From Micromonospora sp. RHAY321 (GTDB lineage Bacteria > Actinomycetota > Actinomycetes > Mycobacteriales > Micromonosporaceae), in NCBI RefSeq assembly GCF_023896955.1, contig NZ_JAMHIW010000001.1, forward strand, positions 1 to 64,000: 64,000 bases of DNA. The letters run 5' to 3'. Position numbers and translations under genes: made by a program. The notes under the pieces are model-generated. The model saw only the letters and a program-made list of their open reading frames with translations, searched no databases and was not told the origin of the DNA. Of this stretch, positions 8,454 through 16,581 are shown piece after piece (positions within the stretch are counted from its first letter, which is position 1; each line of letters starts with the position of its first letter).

Positions 8454-8489
8454 CGTGGGTCCGGGTCACGCTCGTGGCCCGGACCCACG
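8454..8489. terminator. Bidirectional terminator hairpin
   Basis: Arms CGTGGGTCCGGG (8454-8465) and CCCGGACCCACG (8478-8489) are perfectly complementary, and the 12-nt loop contains a further CACG/CGTG pair. It separates the convergent lipoprotein and hexosaminidase genes. Confidence 0.85.
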
Positions 8490-8501
8490 TCGCTCATCTG
8501 G

Positions 8502-10097
8502 TCAGAGCCATGGCACCTGGGGGGACGGGTAGAAGTCGACCTCCTGGAGGCGCCAGCGGGGTGCCTGCTCCCCCAGCCGCGTCCGGAACGACTCCCAGTT
8601 GTGGCTGGCCGCCGTGGACCAGCCGAGTTCGGCGATGGCGGGCAGGCGGGGGAACGCCATGTGCTCGATGTCGTCCAGGCTGCGCAGTGTCTCGGACCAC
8701 AGTGGTGCCTCGACGCCGAGGATCGCGTTCTCGCCGACGCCGGCCACGCGGGTGGCCGGGTCCCAGCCGTACGCGTCGGACACCTCGATGTAGCCGGCCC
8801 AGCGCAGGCCGAGGCGGGTGTTGGCGTCGTACTTCATGTCCAGGTAGGACTTGTTCGCCGGGGACATGATCACTTTGTTGCCTCGGGCGGCGGCCTCGGC
8901 GAGGTCGGCGTTGGTCGTGCCGGTGCCCCAGTACTGGGCGACGACGTTGGTCGGTGGGTCGACCTGGGCGACCTCGTTCCAGCCGGAGGCGCGCTTGCCG
9001 TACTTGGCGACCAGGGGCAGGACGCGCTGCATGAAGGTGCGGTATTCCTCGTCGGTGGTGGCGTGTGCCTCGTCGCCGCCGATGTGCAGGAACGGCCCGG
9101 GCGTGATGGCGGCGAGTTCGCGGATGACGTCTTCGACGAACCGGTAGGTCAGTTCGTCGCCGATGCACAGGGAGCTGTAGCCGACCGCCGTGTCGGTACG
9201 TGGGGCCGGTGCGACGCCGTCGCAGTTGAGTTCGGGGTAGGTGGACTGGGCGGCGTTGGTGTGTCCGGGCATGTCGATCTCGGGAACGACGGTGATGTGG
9301 CGTGCGGCGGCGTATGCGACGACGGCCTTGTAGTCGGCCTTGGTGAGGAAGCCGGGGCCGACGCCGTCGACTCCGGTGCCGGGTCCGCCGCCGACGGTGG
9401 TGAGCCGGGGCCAGGAGTCGATCTGGATCCGCCAGCCCTGGTCGTCGGTCAGGTGCAGGTGCAGGTAGTTGATTTTGTACTGGCTGAGCAGGTCCACGTA
9501 CGCGTTGATCTCGTCGACGGTGTGGAAGTGCCGGGCCACGTCGAGCATGGCCCCGCGGTAGGCGAAGCGCGGGTAGTCCACGATGCGTCCGCCGGGCACG
9601 GTCCAGGTGACCCGCTGCCGGTCGGGCGCTTCGATCTGGGCGGGAAGCAGTTGGCGCAGCGTCTGGGTGCCGGCGAACAGGCCGGCCGGGGTGTTGGCGC
9701 GGATCGTCACGCCGCGGCGGGTGACGTCGAGTTGGTAGCCCTCCTGGCCGACGCGCGCGTCGGCTCCCCCGATGACCAGGGCGATCTCGGGCAGCGGTGT
9801 CGAGTGCACGGGCAGCACGGGCAGCGGGTAGCCGGTGGCGGGGCGCAGGGTCTGGGCGAGTTGCCGCCCGACCTGCCAGGCGGCGACGGAGCCGGGTGCG
9901 GTGCGGATGACGGTCAACGGGCTGATCGTGAAGGTGCCCCGGGTGTCGGGGCGGGTTTCGACGGGTGCGGGCACCACGTCGCCCAAGTCGCGGGCCGGGG
10001 TGGTCGGGGCGGCGGCGGCCGGGGCTCCCGGAAGGATGAACGGCAGTCCGAGTGCGGCTATGACCAGCAGCCGCGTCAGGGTGTGTCGGCGACGCAC
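8502..10097 (-). CDS. Secreted beta-N-acetylhexosaminidase (GH20)
   Basis: 531-residue exported enzyme that removes terminal GlcNAc/GalNAc, probably from chitin oligomers. Signal peptide ends at about APAAAA. A GH20b-type N-domain (residues about 50-170) precedes the TIM barrel with FAYRGAMLDVARHF, LHLHLTDDQGWR, EIDMPGH and the catalytic pair in FLHIGGDEAH. I chose GTG at 10097 because GGAGG lies five bases upstream and the signal peptide starts there; in-frame ATGs at 10133 and 10148 lack ribosome sites. Divergent from zwf. The upstream element at 10169-10187 may be regulatory. Confidence 0.93.
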   Translation of the reverse strand: MRRRHTLTRLLVIAALGLPFILPGAPAAAAPTTPARDLGDVVPAPVETRPDTRGTFTISPLTVIRTAPGSVAAWQVGRQLAQTLRPATGYPLPVLPVHSTPLPEIALVIGGADARVGQEGYQLDVTRRGVTIRANTPAGLFAGTQTLRQLLPAQIEAPDRQRVTWTVPGGRIVDYPRFAYRGAMLDVARHFHTVDEINAYVDLLSQYKINYLHLHLTDDQGWRIQIDSWPRLTTVGGGPGTGVDGVGPGFLTKADYKAVVAYAAARHITVVPEIDMPGHTNAAQSTYPELNCDGVAPAPRTDTAVGYSSLCIGDELTYRFVEDVIRELAAITPGPFLHIGGDEAHATTDEEYRTFMQRVLPLVAKYGKRASGWNEVAQVDPPTNVVAQYWGTGTTNADLAEAAARGNKVIMSPANKSYLDMKYDANTRLGLRWAGYIEVSDAYGWDPATRVAGVGENAILGVEAPLWSETLRSLDDIEHMAFPRLPAIAELGWSTAASHNWESFRTRLGEQAPRWRLQEVDFYPSPQVPWL

Positions 10098-10320
10098 GGA
10101 TACCTCCAGGGCTTCGTCATGATCGGTGGTCATCGATCCGACCAGCACGCTACCCGGGTGGCCGATGGACTGTAAACCTTCCTTATCGTTGAGGGGCTGC
10201 CGGCGACCCCCTCCGAGGCTGTGTCGTCGTCCTCACCCGGGTGCGCCGGCGGGAATTCCCGGGTGGTCCGGGAGGTTGCCCGGTTGGAAGATCAGGACCA
10301 TTCGATCGGATGGAAGTGCC

Positions 10321-11700
10321 ATGCACGTGCGCTCAGACGCGGTAGTGCTGTTCGGCGTCACGGGAGACCTCGTCTCGAAGAAGCTCTTTCCGGCGCTGTA
10401 CGAGTTGACCAGGCGCGACCGCCTCGACGTCCCGGTGATCGGCGTGGCCCGCTCCCCGTGGGATGACCAGCAACTGGTCACCACCGCCCGCAAGTCCGTG
10501 GCCGAGGCGACCGACGAGATCGACGACGACAGCTTCGACGCGCTGGCGCGCAACCTCTCGATGATCTCCGGCGACTACGCGGACCCCACGACGTACCAGC
10601 GGTTGGCCGAGCGCCTGCGCGGCGCAGAGCGTCCGCTCTTCTACCTGGCGATCCCACCGGCGGTGTTCGGCTCCGTCGTCGAGGGCCTGGCGGCGGTCGG
10701 TCTGGCCGACCGGGGCCGGGTGATCGTGGAGAAGCCGTTCGGACGTGACCTGGAGTCCTCGCACGAGCTGGACCGCATGCTGCGCGCGGCCTTCGACCCG
10801 GAGCGTGTGTTCCGCATCGACCACTACCTCGGTAAGGAAGCCGTCGAGGGCCTGTACGCCTTCCGGTTCGCCAACCGGCTGTTCGAGCCGCTGTGGAACA
10901 ACGAGCACATCGACAACATCCAGGTCACCCTCGCCGAGGGTTTCGGCACCCAGGGACGCGCGGGCTTCTACGACACGGTGGGCGCCACCCGTGACGTGCT
11001 GCAGAACCACATCCTGCAGGTCGTCGCGCTGATCGCGATGGAGGCGCCGGTCGCCGACGACACCGACGCGTTCCGCGAGGCGGAGGTCGCGGTGCTGCGG
11101 CAGATCGAGGTGCTGTCGCCGGAGTCCACCGTGCGGGGGCAGTACGCCGGCTACCGGGACGAGCCGGGCGTGCGGCCGGACTCGAACACGGAGACGTTCG
11201 TCGCCACCCGGTTGACGGTCAACTCCCCCCGCTGGGCGGGAGTGCCCTTCTACCTGCGGACCGGCAAGTCCCTGCCGGGCACGGCGACCGAGGTCGTGGT
11301 CGAGTTCAAGCAGCCGCAGCGCTCGCTCATCCGGGCCGAGGGCGGCGCCGAGGCGCCGGCGAACCTGCTGCGGTTCCGGCTGGGTCGCGGCGACGGCATC
11401 ACCATGTCGATCCAGGCGAAGAGCCCGGGCGCCGAGGTGGCCAGCCGTCCGGTGGACCTGTCCGTGGACTTCGGCGCGGCCCTGGGCCGGCGGCAGGAGG
11501 CGTACGAGCGGCTGCTCGACGACGCGATGGACGGGCAGCACCTGCGGTTCGCCCGCGCGGAGACGATCCAGCAGGAGTGGCGCATCGTCGAGCCGATCCT
11601 GGATCTGCCGGCCGCGGTGCAGACGTACGACAAGGGCACCTGGGGTCCGGCGGACGCCGACACCCTCGCCGGCGGCTGGCACACCCCGCACCTGCGGTAG
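10321..11700 (+). CDS. zwf: Glucose-6-phosphate 1-dehydrogenase
   Basis: 459-residue cytosolic enzyme that oxidises glucose 6-phosphate to 6-phosphogluconolactone with NADP, the entry to the pentose phosphate pathway. Cofactor motif GVTGDL is at residues 12-17, EKPFG near 137-141, and the active-site signature RIDHYLGK at 165-172 with the catalytic His168. Length is a little short of typical (about 480-510) but covers the whole family. ATG at 10321 follows a modest TGGAAG. No opcA, pgl, tal or gnd gene is beside it, so this is probably a second, stand-alone copy rather than the main pentose phosphate operon. Confidence 0.95.
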   Translation: MHVRSDAVVLFGVTGDLVSKKLFPALYELTRRDRLDVPVIGVARSPWDDQQLVTTARKSVAEATDEIDDDSFDALARNLSMISGDYADPTTYQRLAERLRGAERPLFYLAIPPAVFGSVVEGLAAVGLADRGRVIVEKPFGRDLESSHELDRMLRAAFDPERVFRIDHYLGKEAVEGLYAFRFANRLFEPLWNNEHIDNIQVTLAEGFGTQGRAGFYDTVGATRDVLQNHILQVVALIAMEAPVADDTDAFREAEVAVLRQIEVLSPESTVRGQYAGYRDEPGVRPDSNTETFVATRLTVNSPRWAGVPFYLRTGKSLPGTATEVVVEFKQPQRSLIRAEGGAEAPANLLRFRLGRGDGITMSIQAKSPGAEVASRPVDLSVDFGAALGRRQEAYERLLDDAMDGQHLRFARAETIQQEWRIVEPILDLPAAVQTYDKGTWGPADADTLAGGWHTPHLR

Positions 11701-11751
11701 TGGCGCTGCTCACGGCGCCAGCGGGCCGGGCGCTGTGGCAGGCTTTCGCGA

Positions 11752-12591
11752 ATGTCGACAGAGCATCAGGACCAGGACGTGCGCGCACTCGCCGAGCTGG
11801 CGGAGGCCGAGTTCATGTTCCGGTACGAGACCGAAGCGCCGGCCGACGTCCGGGATGCGCTCGGCGTGACGGCCACCCGGATGGGCGGCGGGGTGGTGCT
11901 CTCGATGCGGCACGACCCCACCAACTACTGGAGCAAGGCACTCGGGTTCGGCTTCGACGAGCCGGTCAGCGGCGAGCTGATCGGCCACATCTGCGACTTC
12001 TACCGCGCTGAGCGGACCCCCGCCGCTGTCATCCAGATCGCCCCGGACCGGTTGCCGGCGGACTGGGACGCGATCTGCGCCCGGGAGAACATCACCGCCG
12101 GCAGCACCTGGGTGAAGCTCGCCGCCGAGATCGACGCACTCCGACCCGGCCGCACCGACCTGCGGGTCGGTCCGGTCACGGCCGATCTCGTGGACCAGTG
12201 GGCCTCGGTGGTGCTGCGCTGTTTCGGTATGCCCGAGGAGCACCTCGGCCCGATGATCGCGGCCGCCGTGCGCGACCCGCGCTTCTACCCGTACGCCGCC
12301 TGGGACGGCGACGAGATGGTCGCCGCCGCCAACCTGTTCATCCACGGTGCGGTGGGCTCGCTCAACACCGGCGCGACCCTGCCGACGCACCGGGGTCGGG
12401 GTGCGCAGTCGGCGCTGTTGGCGGCCCGGTCGGCGGCCGCGACGGCGGCCGGCTGCCGGTGGGTCACCGCCGAGACGGGCCGGCCCGAGCCCGGCACGTC
12501 CAACCCCTCGCTGAACAACCTGCTCCGGCTGGGCCTCACGCCGCTGTACGAGCGGCGCAACTGGGTCTGGCGGGCGGATCCGGCCAGCTAG
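11752..12591 (+). CDS. GNAT-family N-acetyltransferase
   Basis: 279-residue protein. The C-terminal half (residues about 135-260) has the GNAT acetyl-CoA signature as THRGRGAQSALLAARSAAA, preceded by VAAANLFIHG and followed by GLTPLYERRNWVW. The N-terminal half is a less conserved domain as in two-domain actinobacterial GNATs. ATG at 11752 lies 51 bp after zwf and may be co-transcribed with it. Acceptor substrate unknown. Confidence 0.85.
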   Translation: MSTEHQDQDVRALAELAEAEFMFRYETEAPADVRDALGVTATRMGGGVVLSMRHDPTNYWSKALGFGFDEPVSGELIGHICDFYRAERTPAAVIQIAPDRLPADWDAICARENITAGSTWVKLAAEIDALRPGRTDLRVGPVTADLVDQWASVVLRCFGMPEEHLGPMIAAAVRDPRFYPYAAWDGDEMVAAANLFIHGAVGSLNTGATLPTHRGRGAQSALLAARSAAATAAGCRWVTAETGRPEPGTSNPSLNNLLRLGLTPLYERRNWVWRADPAS

Positions 12592-12641
12592 GACGAAGGG
12601 TCCAACCGCGCCAGGACGCGGCGGGCCGGGCATCGACGCGG

Positions 12642-13325
12642 TCAGTGCGCGGTGCGGCTCTGCGGACGGAGGCCGCGGACGCCGGCGACGGCGAACTCCA
12701 CACCCAGCTCGTAGTAGCTCTCCCGGTCGGCGCAGAGGGTGAGCGCGTCGGCGGCGGCGAGGACGTGCGGGTAGCGCTTGGGGGCCAGCGAGTGCAGGGC
12801 CGCGCGCTTGGCGCGGATGGCGTCGTCGCGGGTGTCCGGGTCGGTGCTCTCCGCGACGCCGGGCTCGGTGGTCACGAGGGTCACCAGGGAGCAGAGGGCC
12901 TGGCTGCCGACCTCGGTGGCCTGGTCGGGCGGGAAGCCCGCCTCGGCGAGCAGGGCGAGGGTGCGCTCGACCAGCATCAGGCCGGCCTCGGAGAGCAGGA
13001 CGCGGGTCGGGATCAGCCCGGCGACGGCGGGGTGCGGGCGGACCGCGGCGAGGCAGGCGGCCAGGAGGGCGCGCAACTGCCGGTCCCACGGGTCGTCGCT
13101 GGGTTCGGGCAGGTGGACGTCGGCGAGCAGGCGTTCGGCGAGGGCGGCGAGCAGGTCGTCCTTGTCCCGGAAGTACCGGTAGAGCGCCATCGGCGTGACA
13201 CCGTGCTCCTGCGCCAGCCTGCGGATGGTGATCGCGCCGAGGCCCTCGGCGTCGGCGATGCGCAGCGCGCTGGTGACGATCTTGTCGGGGTCGAGCCGCG
13301 CTGGCGTTCCGGTGTCCTTGCTCAT
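12642..13325 (-). CDS. TetR-family transcriptional regulator
   Basis: 227-residue repressor. N-terminal HTH: IVTSALRIADAEG, ITIRRLAQEHGVTPMALYRYF. The C-terminal domain has the layout of the TetR_C_1 (tetracycline-repressor-like) class. ATG at 13325 preferred to GTG at 13334. Divergent from a DHA2 drug-efflux MFS; the 100-bp gap carries repeated TAC-N3-GTA boxes. The likely job is ligand-relieved repression of the efflux gene and of itself. Confidence 0.9.
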   Translation of the reverse strand: MSKDTGTPARLDPDKIVTSALRIADAEGLGAITIRRLAQEHGVTPMALYRYFRDKDDLLAALAERLLADVHLPEPSDDPWDRQLRALLAACLAAVRPHPAVAGLIPTRVLLSEAGLMLVERTLALLAEAGFPPDQATEVGSQALCSLVTLVTTEPGVAESTDPDTRDDAIRAKRAALHSLAPKRYPHVLAAADALTLCADRESYYELGVEFAVAGVRGLRPQSRTAH

Positions 13326-13341
13326 ACTGCCCACCCACCCA

Positions 13342-13390
13342 GTCTACAGCGTAGACCCGTAGGTATACGTTGTAGATGTACGGCGTATAC
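13342..13390. promoter_or_regulatory. TetR operator region: three TAC-N3-GTA boxes
   Basis: Three copies of a short palindrome lie between the divergent TetR and MFS genes: TACAGCGTA (13345-13353, inside the longer repeat GTCTAC-AGC-GTAGAC, 13342-13356), TACGTTGTA (13366-13374) and TACGGCGTA (13379-13387). First and second are 21 bp apart, two helical turns. GTATACG (13363-13369) and CGTATAC (13384-13390) also form an inverted repeat. Confidence 0.7.
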
Positions 13391-13428
13391 GGCGCCGTGC
13401 GTGACGCCCTTCCCTTGATGAGGTAGGC

Positions 13429-14856
13429 ATGCGACGTAACCCCTGGGCAACCCTGGCGGTGCTGTCGGCGGCGCAGTTCATCGTCATCCTCGACGTGACG
13501 ATCGTGAACGTGGCACTGCCCAACATCCAGACCGACCTGAGCTTCACCGCCGACAACCTGCAATGGGTCATCAGCGCGTACACCCTGCTCTTCGGTGGTT
13601 TCCTGCTGCTCGGCGGACGCGCCGCCGACCTGCTCGGCGCCCGCCGGATCTTCCTCGCCGGGCTGGTCCTGTTCGGGGCGATGTCCCTGCTCGCCGGCCT
13701 GGCGACCTCGCCCGGTCTGCTGATCGCCGCACGCGCCGTGCAGGGCCTCGGCGGCGCTCTGCTGTCCCCCGCCGCGTTGGCCATCCTCACCGTCACGTTC
13801 AAGCACGGGCGGGAGCGGAACATGGCCATGGGCATCTGGGGTGCCCTCGCCGGTCTCGGCGGAACCCTGGGTGTCGTGGCCGGCGGCCTGCTCGTCGACG
13901 CCCTGAGCTGGCGGTGGGTGTTCTTCGTCAACGTGCCCATCGTCATCGCGCTCGTGGCGATCGTCCCGACCTTCGTCGCGGCCGTCCGGCACACCCAGCC
14001 CGGACCGCGGACCTTCGACGCGCTCGGCGCCGCCCTCGGCACCGCCGGCCTGCTCGCGGTCGTCTTCGGCGTGGTACGCGCCGAGTCCGCCGGCTGGACC
14101 TCGGCGCAGGTCCTCGCCGCCCTCATCGGCGGAGTGGCACTGCTGGTCGTCTTCATCGCCGTCGAGGCGCGCTCCGCCGCGCCGCTGGTGCCGCTGCGCC
14201 TGTTCGGCTCCCGGGCGCTGAGCGTCTCCAGCGGCGCGCTGGCCCTCAACGGCGCCGCGTTCCTGTCGATGTTCTTCCTCACCGCGCTCTACCTGCAGCA
14301 GGTCCGCGGAGCCTCCGCGCTGACCGCCGGCCTGCAGTTCCTGCCCATGGGCGCCACGGCGATCCTCGGCGCCGCGCTCGCCACCCAACTGGTGCACCGG
14401 CTCGGCACCCGAACCCTGCAACTCATCGGCGCCGCGCTCAGCGTCCTCGGTCTGCTGCTGCTCGCCGGCGCCGGCGCCACCGGCCCCTACGCCACCGAAC
14501 TGCTGCCCGGCCTGCTCCTGTTCGGCCTGGGCATCACCACCCTCGGCGTACCCGCGCAGATCTCCGCCGTCTCCGACGTCGAGCACCACGAGGCCGGCGC
14601 CGCCTCCGGCGTCGTGACCGCCGTCTACCAGGTCGGCGGCGCGCTGGGCCTGGCCGTCGTCACCACCCTGTCCATCACCCACGTCACCGACGCGCTCGGC
14701 CGGGGCGTCGGACAGCAGCAGGCGCTGGTCGACGGGTTCCACCGTGGCCTGCTGGTCGCCGCCGCGTTCGCGATCGCCAACCTGATCATCTCTGTCGCCA
14801 CCCCGCAACTCCGGCCCGACGCCGCACAGGTCGCCGAGGCGAGCGCAGCGGCCTGA
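13429..14856 (+). CDS. DHA2-family (EmrB/QacA-type) MFS efflux transporter
   Basis: 475-residue integral membrane protein, about 14 segments. Motifs of drug:H+ antiporters: LDVTIVNVALPNI (motif D1), LLGGRAADLLGARR (motif A) and GxxxGPxxGG-like GLGGTLGVVAGGLL (motif C). ATG at 13429 with GAGG upstream. Exports toxic compounds across the cytoplasmic membrane; repressed in all likelihood by the divergent TetR gene. Substrate unknown. Confidence 0.92.
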   Translation: MRRNPWATLAVLSAAQFIVILDVTIVNVALPNIQTDLSFTADNLQWVISAYTLLFGGFLLLGGRAADLLGARRIFLAGLVLFGAMSLLAGLATSPGLLIAARAVQGLGGALLSPAALAILTVTFKHGRERNMAMGIWGALAGLGGTLGVVAGGLLVDALSWRWVFFVNVPIVIALVAIVPTFVAAVRHTQPGPRTFDALGAALGTAGLLAVVFGVVRAESAGWTSAQVLAALIGGVALLVVFIAVEARSAAPLVPLRLFGSRALSVSSGALALNGAAFLSMFFLTALYLQQVRGASALTAGLQFLPMGATAILGAALATQLVHRLGTRTLQLIGAALSVLGLLLLAGAGATGPYATELLPGLLLFGLGITTLGVPAQISAVSDVEHHEAGAASGVVTAVYQVGGALGLAVVTTLSITHVTDALGRGVGQQQALVDGFHRGLLVAAAFAIANLIISVATPQLRPDAAQVAEASAAA

Positions 14857-14928
14857 CGTCCCTTGCCCTCAGGTCCGGGTGTGGGCAGAAGACCCACCGT
14901 TTCGATCGGGTACGAGAGCACGAACGAC

Positions 14929-14998
14929 CGCTCGGAGGTGTAACGCCTCTCCGAGCGTGGATAGCCGAAGGCCCCCGGCGTGAGCCGGGGGCCTTCGG
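14929..14998. terminator. Tandem terminator hairpins
   Basis: Two hairpins in a row between convergent genes. The first has arms CGCTCGGAG (14929-14937) and CTCCGAGCG (14949-14957). The second is stronger: CCGAAGGCCCCCGGC (14965-14979) and its perfect complement (14984-14998) around a GTGA loop. A short GTGGG/CCCAC pair lies just upstream at 14881-14897. Confidence 0.85.
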
Positions 14999-15004
14999 GG
15001 CGCG

Positions 15005-15745
15005 CTACTCGGCTCGGGGGCCGGCGGCGTCTGTCCACAGGGAGCCGAAGTGCTCGACGTACCTGTCAAACGGCCCATCTGCCTGGCGACGGCGAAGGTG
15101 GAGCGTGACGGAGTCCTGACCGAGCCCTGCGCCGATGTGCGTCGCGACGATCGCCTCGTCGTCGAACACCCAGACCGACATGGCGATGTGCCGGTCGGAC
15201 AACCGGACCGGCAACGGCGTCGGCGACTTCGCGATCTCGGCCTGTGTGATCGCGATGCGTGTCGCGAGGGTCAGCGGCGTCGCCTCGATGCGCTCACGGT
15301 CGGCGGTGACCGCGCTCGCCGGGTCGCCGAGGAGGAAGCGAACGTCGGCGCCGTCGCGGGCCTTGGCGCCGAGTGTCGCGGCGGCGTTGGGCACCTCCAG
15401 CCAGACGAAGTAGCTCGTGTAGCCGCCGAACCAGAGCCGCGATCCCGCGCCTTCGATCAGGTCACGGAAGAGCGCTCGGGGCACATCCGACCGGCGCGCG
15501 TACACGCCGACCAGTTCACGGTCGGTTCCCACCTTCACGGCGCGGCGCACAACCTCAGGCCAGAGCACGTCTACATCTATACCCAGGACTCCGGCGACAC
15601 GCACGCGGGATCGGGGATGGGGCAGGCGACCGCGGCTGATCCATCGCTCAACGGTCTTCGCGTCGACATCGCATCTGCCGGCCAGGTCGCCCACGGTCAG
15701 TCCGGCCGCGCTCAACGCATCCCGTAGGGCTTCGTTCCTCGGCAT
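15005..15745 (-). CDS. XRE-type HTH regulator with C-terminal sensor/PLD-like domain
   Basis: 246-residue protein. Residues 1-65 are a Cro/C1-type HTH (ALSAAGLTVGDLAGRCDVDAKTVERWISRG). The rest (LIEGAGSRLWFGGYTSYF, DGADVRFLLGDP, LSDRHIAMSVWVFDDEAIVATHI) resembles the phospholipase-D-like fold found in actinobacterial HTH proteins, where it is thought to sense rather than catalyse. ATG at 15745 follows GGAAAGG. Divergent from two small coupled genes, a common actinobacterial arrangement. Role unknown. Confidence 0.75.
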   Translation of the reverse strand: MPRNEALRDALSAAGLTVGDLAGRCDVDAKTVERWISRGRLPHPRSRVRVAGVLGIDVDVLWPEVVRRAVKVGTDRELVGVYARRSDVPRALFRDLIEGAGSRLWFGGYTSYFVWLEVPNAAATLGAKARDGADVRFLLGDPASAVTADRERIEATPLTLATRIAITQAEIAKSPTPLPVRLSDRHIAMSVWVFDDEAIVATHIGAGLGQDSVTLHLRRRQADGPFDRYVEHFGSLWTDAAGPRAE

Positions 15746-15888
15746 CGCGGGGACCTTTCCTAGACGTCCCTCGATGGTCGCAGATGAGCGGTTCAGGCGT
15801 CCGCGACTCGCTGGCAGCGTACGGACACATGGCGCGACCACCGAGAGACCAGACACCCGGCGGTCGCGTTCGTGCCAGGGATCACGTG

Positions 15889-16182
15889 ATGATCGCGACG
15901 ATGAAGGCCGGCGACCTCGTGCACCTGACCCGCGCCGCCAGCCCGCAGTTCGTCCGCCCGATCCGGGTCCGGGTCATCCGCGAGCTACCCGAGCGGCACA
16001 CCTACCCCGGGTGGGTATGGATCGAAGGGTACGAACTGGGTCGAGCCGGCGTCGCGACGGAGAAGCGGGAACTGTTCGTGCTCCGGGAGGGAATCGAACT
16101 GGTGTCCTCCGATCCACCCGAGGCGGCCCCTGCCAACACCCGCCAACCGGTCCGGCGTGCGCAGGCGGGGGCCAGCCGATGA
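15889..16182 (+). CDS. Conserved small protein of unknown function
   Basis: 97 residues when started at ATG 15889, which has AGGGA eight bases upstream; earlier in-frame starts overlap the divergent promoter. Central part (VRVIRELPERHTYPGWVWIEGYEL) reads as a compact beta-rich domain; no enzyme motif. The stop overlaps the start of the next gene by four bases (ATGA), so the two are translated together. Confidence 0.6.
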   Translation: MIATMKAGDLVHLTRAASPQFVRPIRVRVIRELPERHTYPGWVWIEGYELGRAGVATEKRELFVLREGIELVSSDPPEAAPANTRQPVRRAQAGASR

Positions 16183-16424
16183 ACGGCCGCGCCGAGCACC
16201 CCCTGCTGAAGCCGGCCTGGCGCTGCCGAACCTGCGGGATCGCCTGGCCGTGCTCCACCGCGAAGCTGCGCCTGCTCGGTGAGTACCGCGGCCGCCGCGA
16301 CGAGCTGATCGCACACCTGAAGGCGCTGCAAGCCGAAGCGACCGAGCAGCTCACCGAGCTGAACGGTGGGACAGCACCCGGCGACCTGGACGCACGGTTT
16401 GTGGGCTGGGCGACGCCCCGCTAG
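16179..16424 (+). CDS. Small Cys-rich protein (putative zinc site)
   Basis: 81 residues with WRCRTCGIAWPCSTAKLRLL near the N-terminus, a CxxC...C arrangement likely to bind zinc, followed by a helix (EYRGRRDELIAHLKALQAEA). Such proteins are common beside XRE regulators in Micromonosporaceae and are sometimes mislabelled flavin reductase; nothing here supports a flavin enzyme. Coupled to the preceding gene by an ATGA overlap. Confidence 0.65.
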   Translation: MNGRAEHPLLKPAWRCRTCGIAWPCSTAKLRLLGEYRGRRDELIAHLKALQAEATEQLTELNGGTAPGDLDARFVGWATPR

Positions 16425-16581
16425 CCCTTTCGGGCACTGCCCCCTCGTCCCCCGGAGGCCAGGCTGAGTGACCGCTCAGCTCACCGGAGCGACCGTCCGG
16501 CGACGGTGAGGTTTGCCGCAGGCGTGCGGTGTGGAGAAGTGGTGGAGACGTTTCTCGCCCGCTTCGGAGAGGAAGCACACC

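Noticed and set aside
11710..14808. Open frame of over 1000 codons antisense to the GNAT and MFS genes
   Set aside because: Composition is Gly/Arg/Asp/Gln without any domain; sense-strand genes with clear families occupy the same DNA.
16463..16480. Inverted repeat GCTGAG-N6-CTCAGC before the OFA transporter
   Set aside because: Short arms and no nearby regulator to match; could be chance at this GC content.
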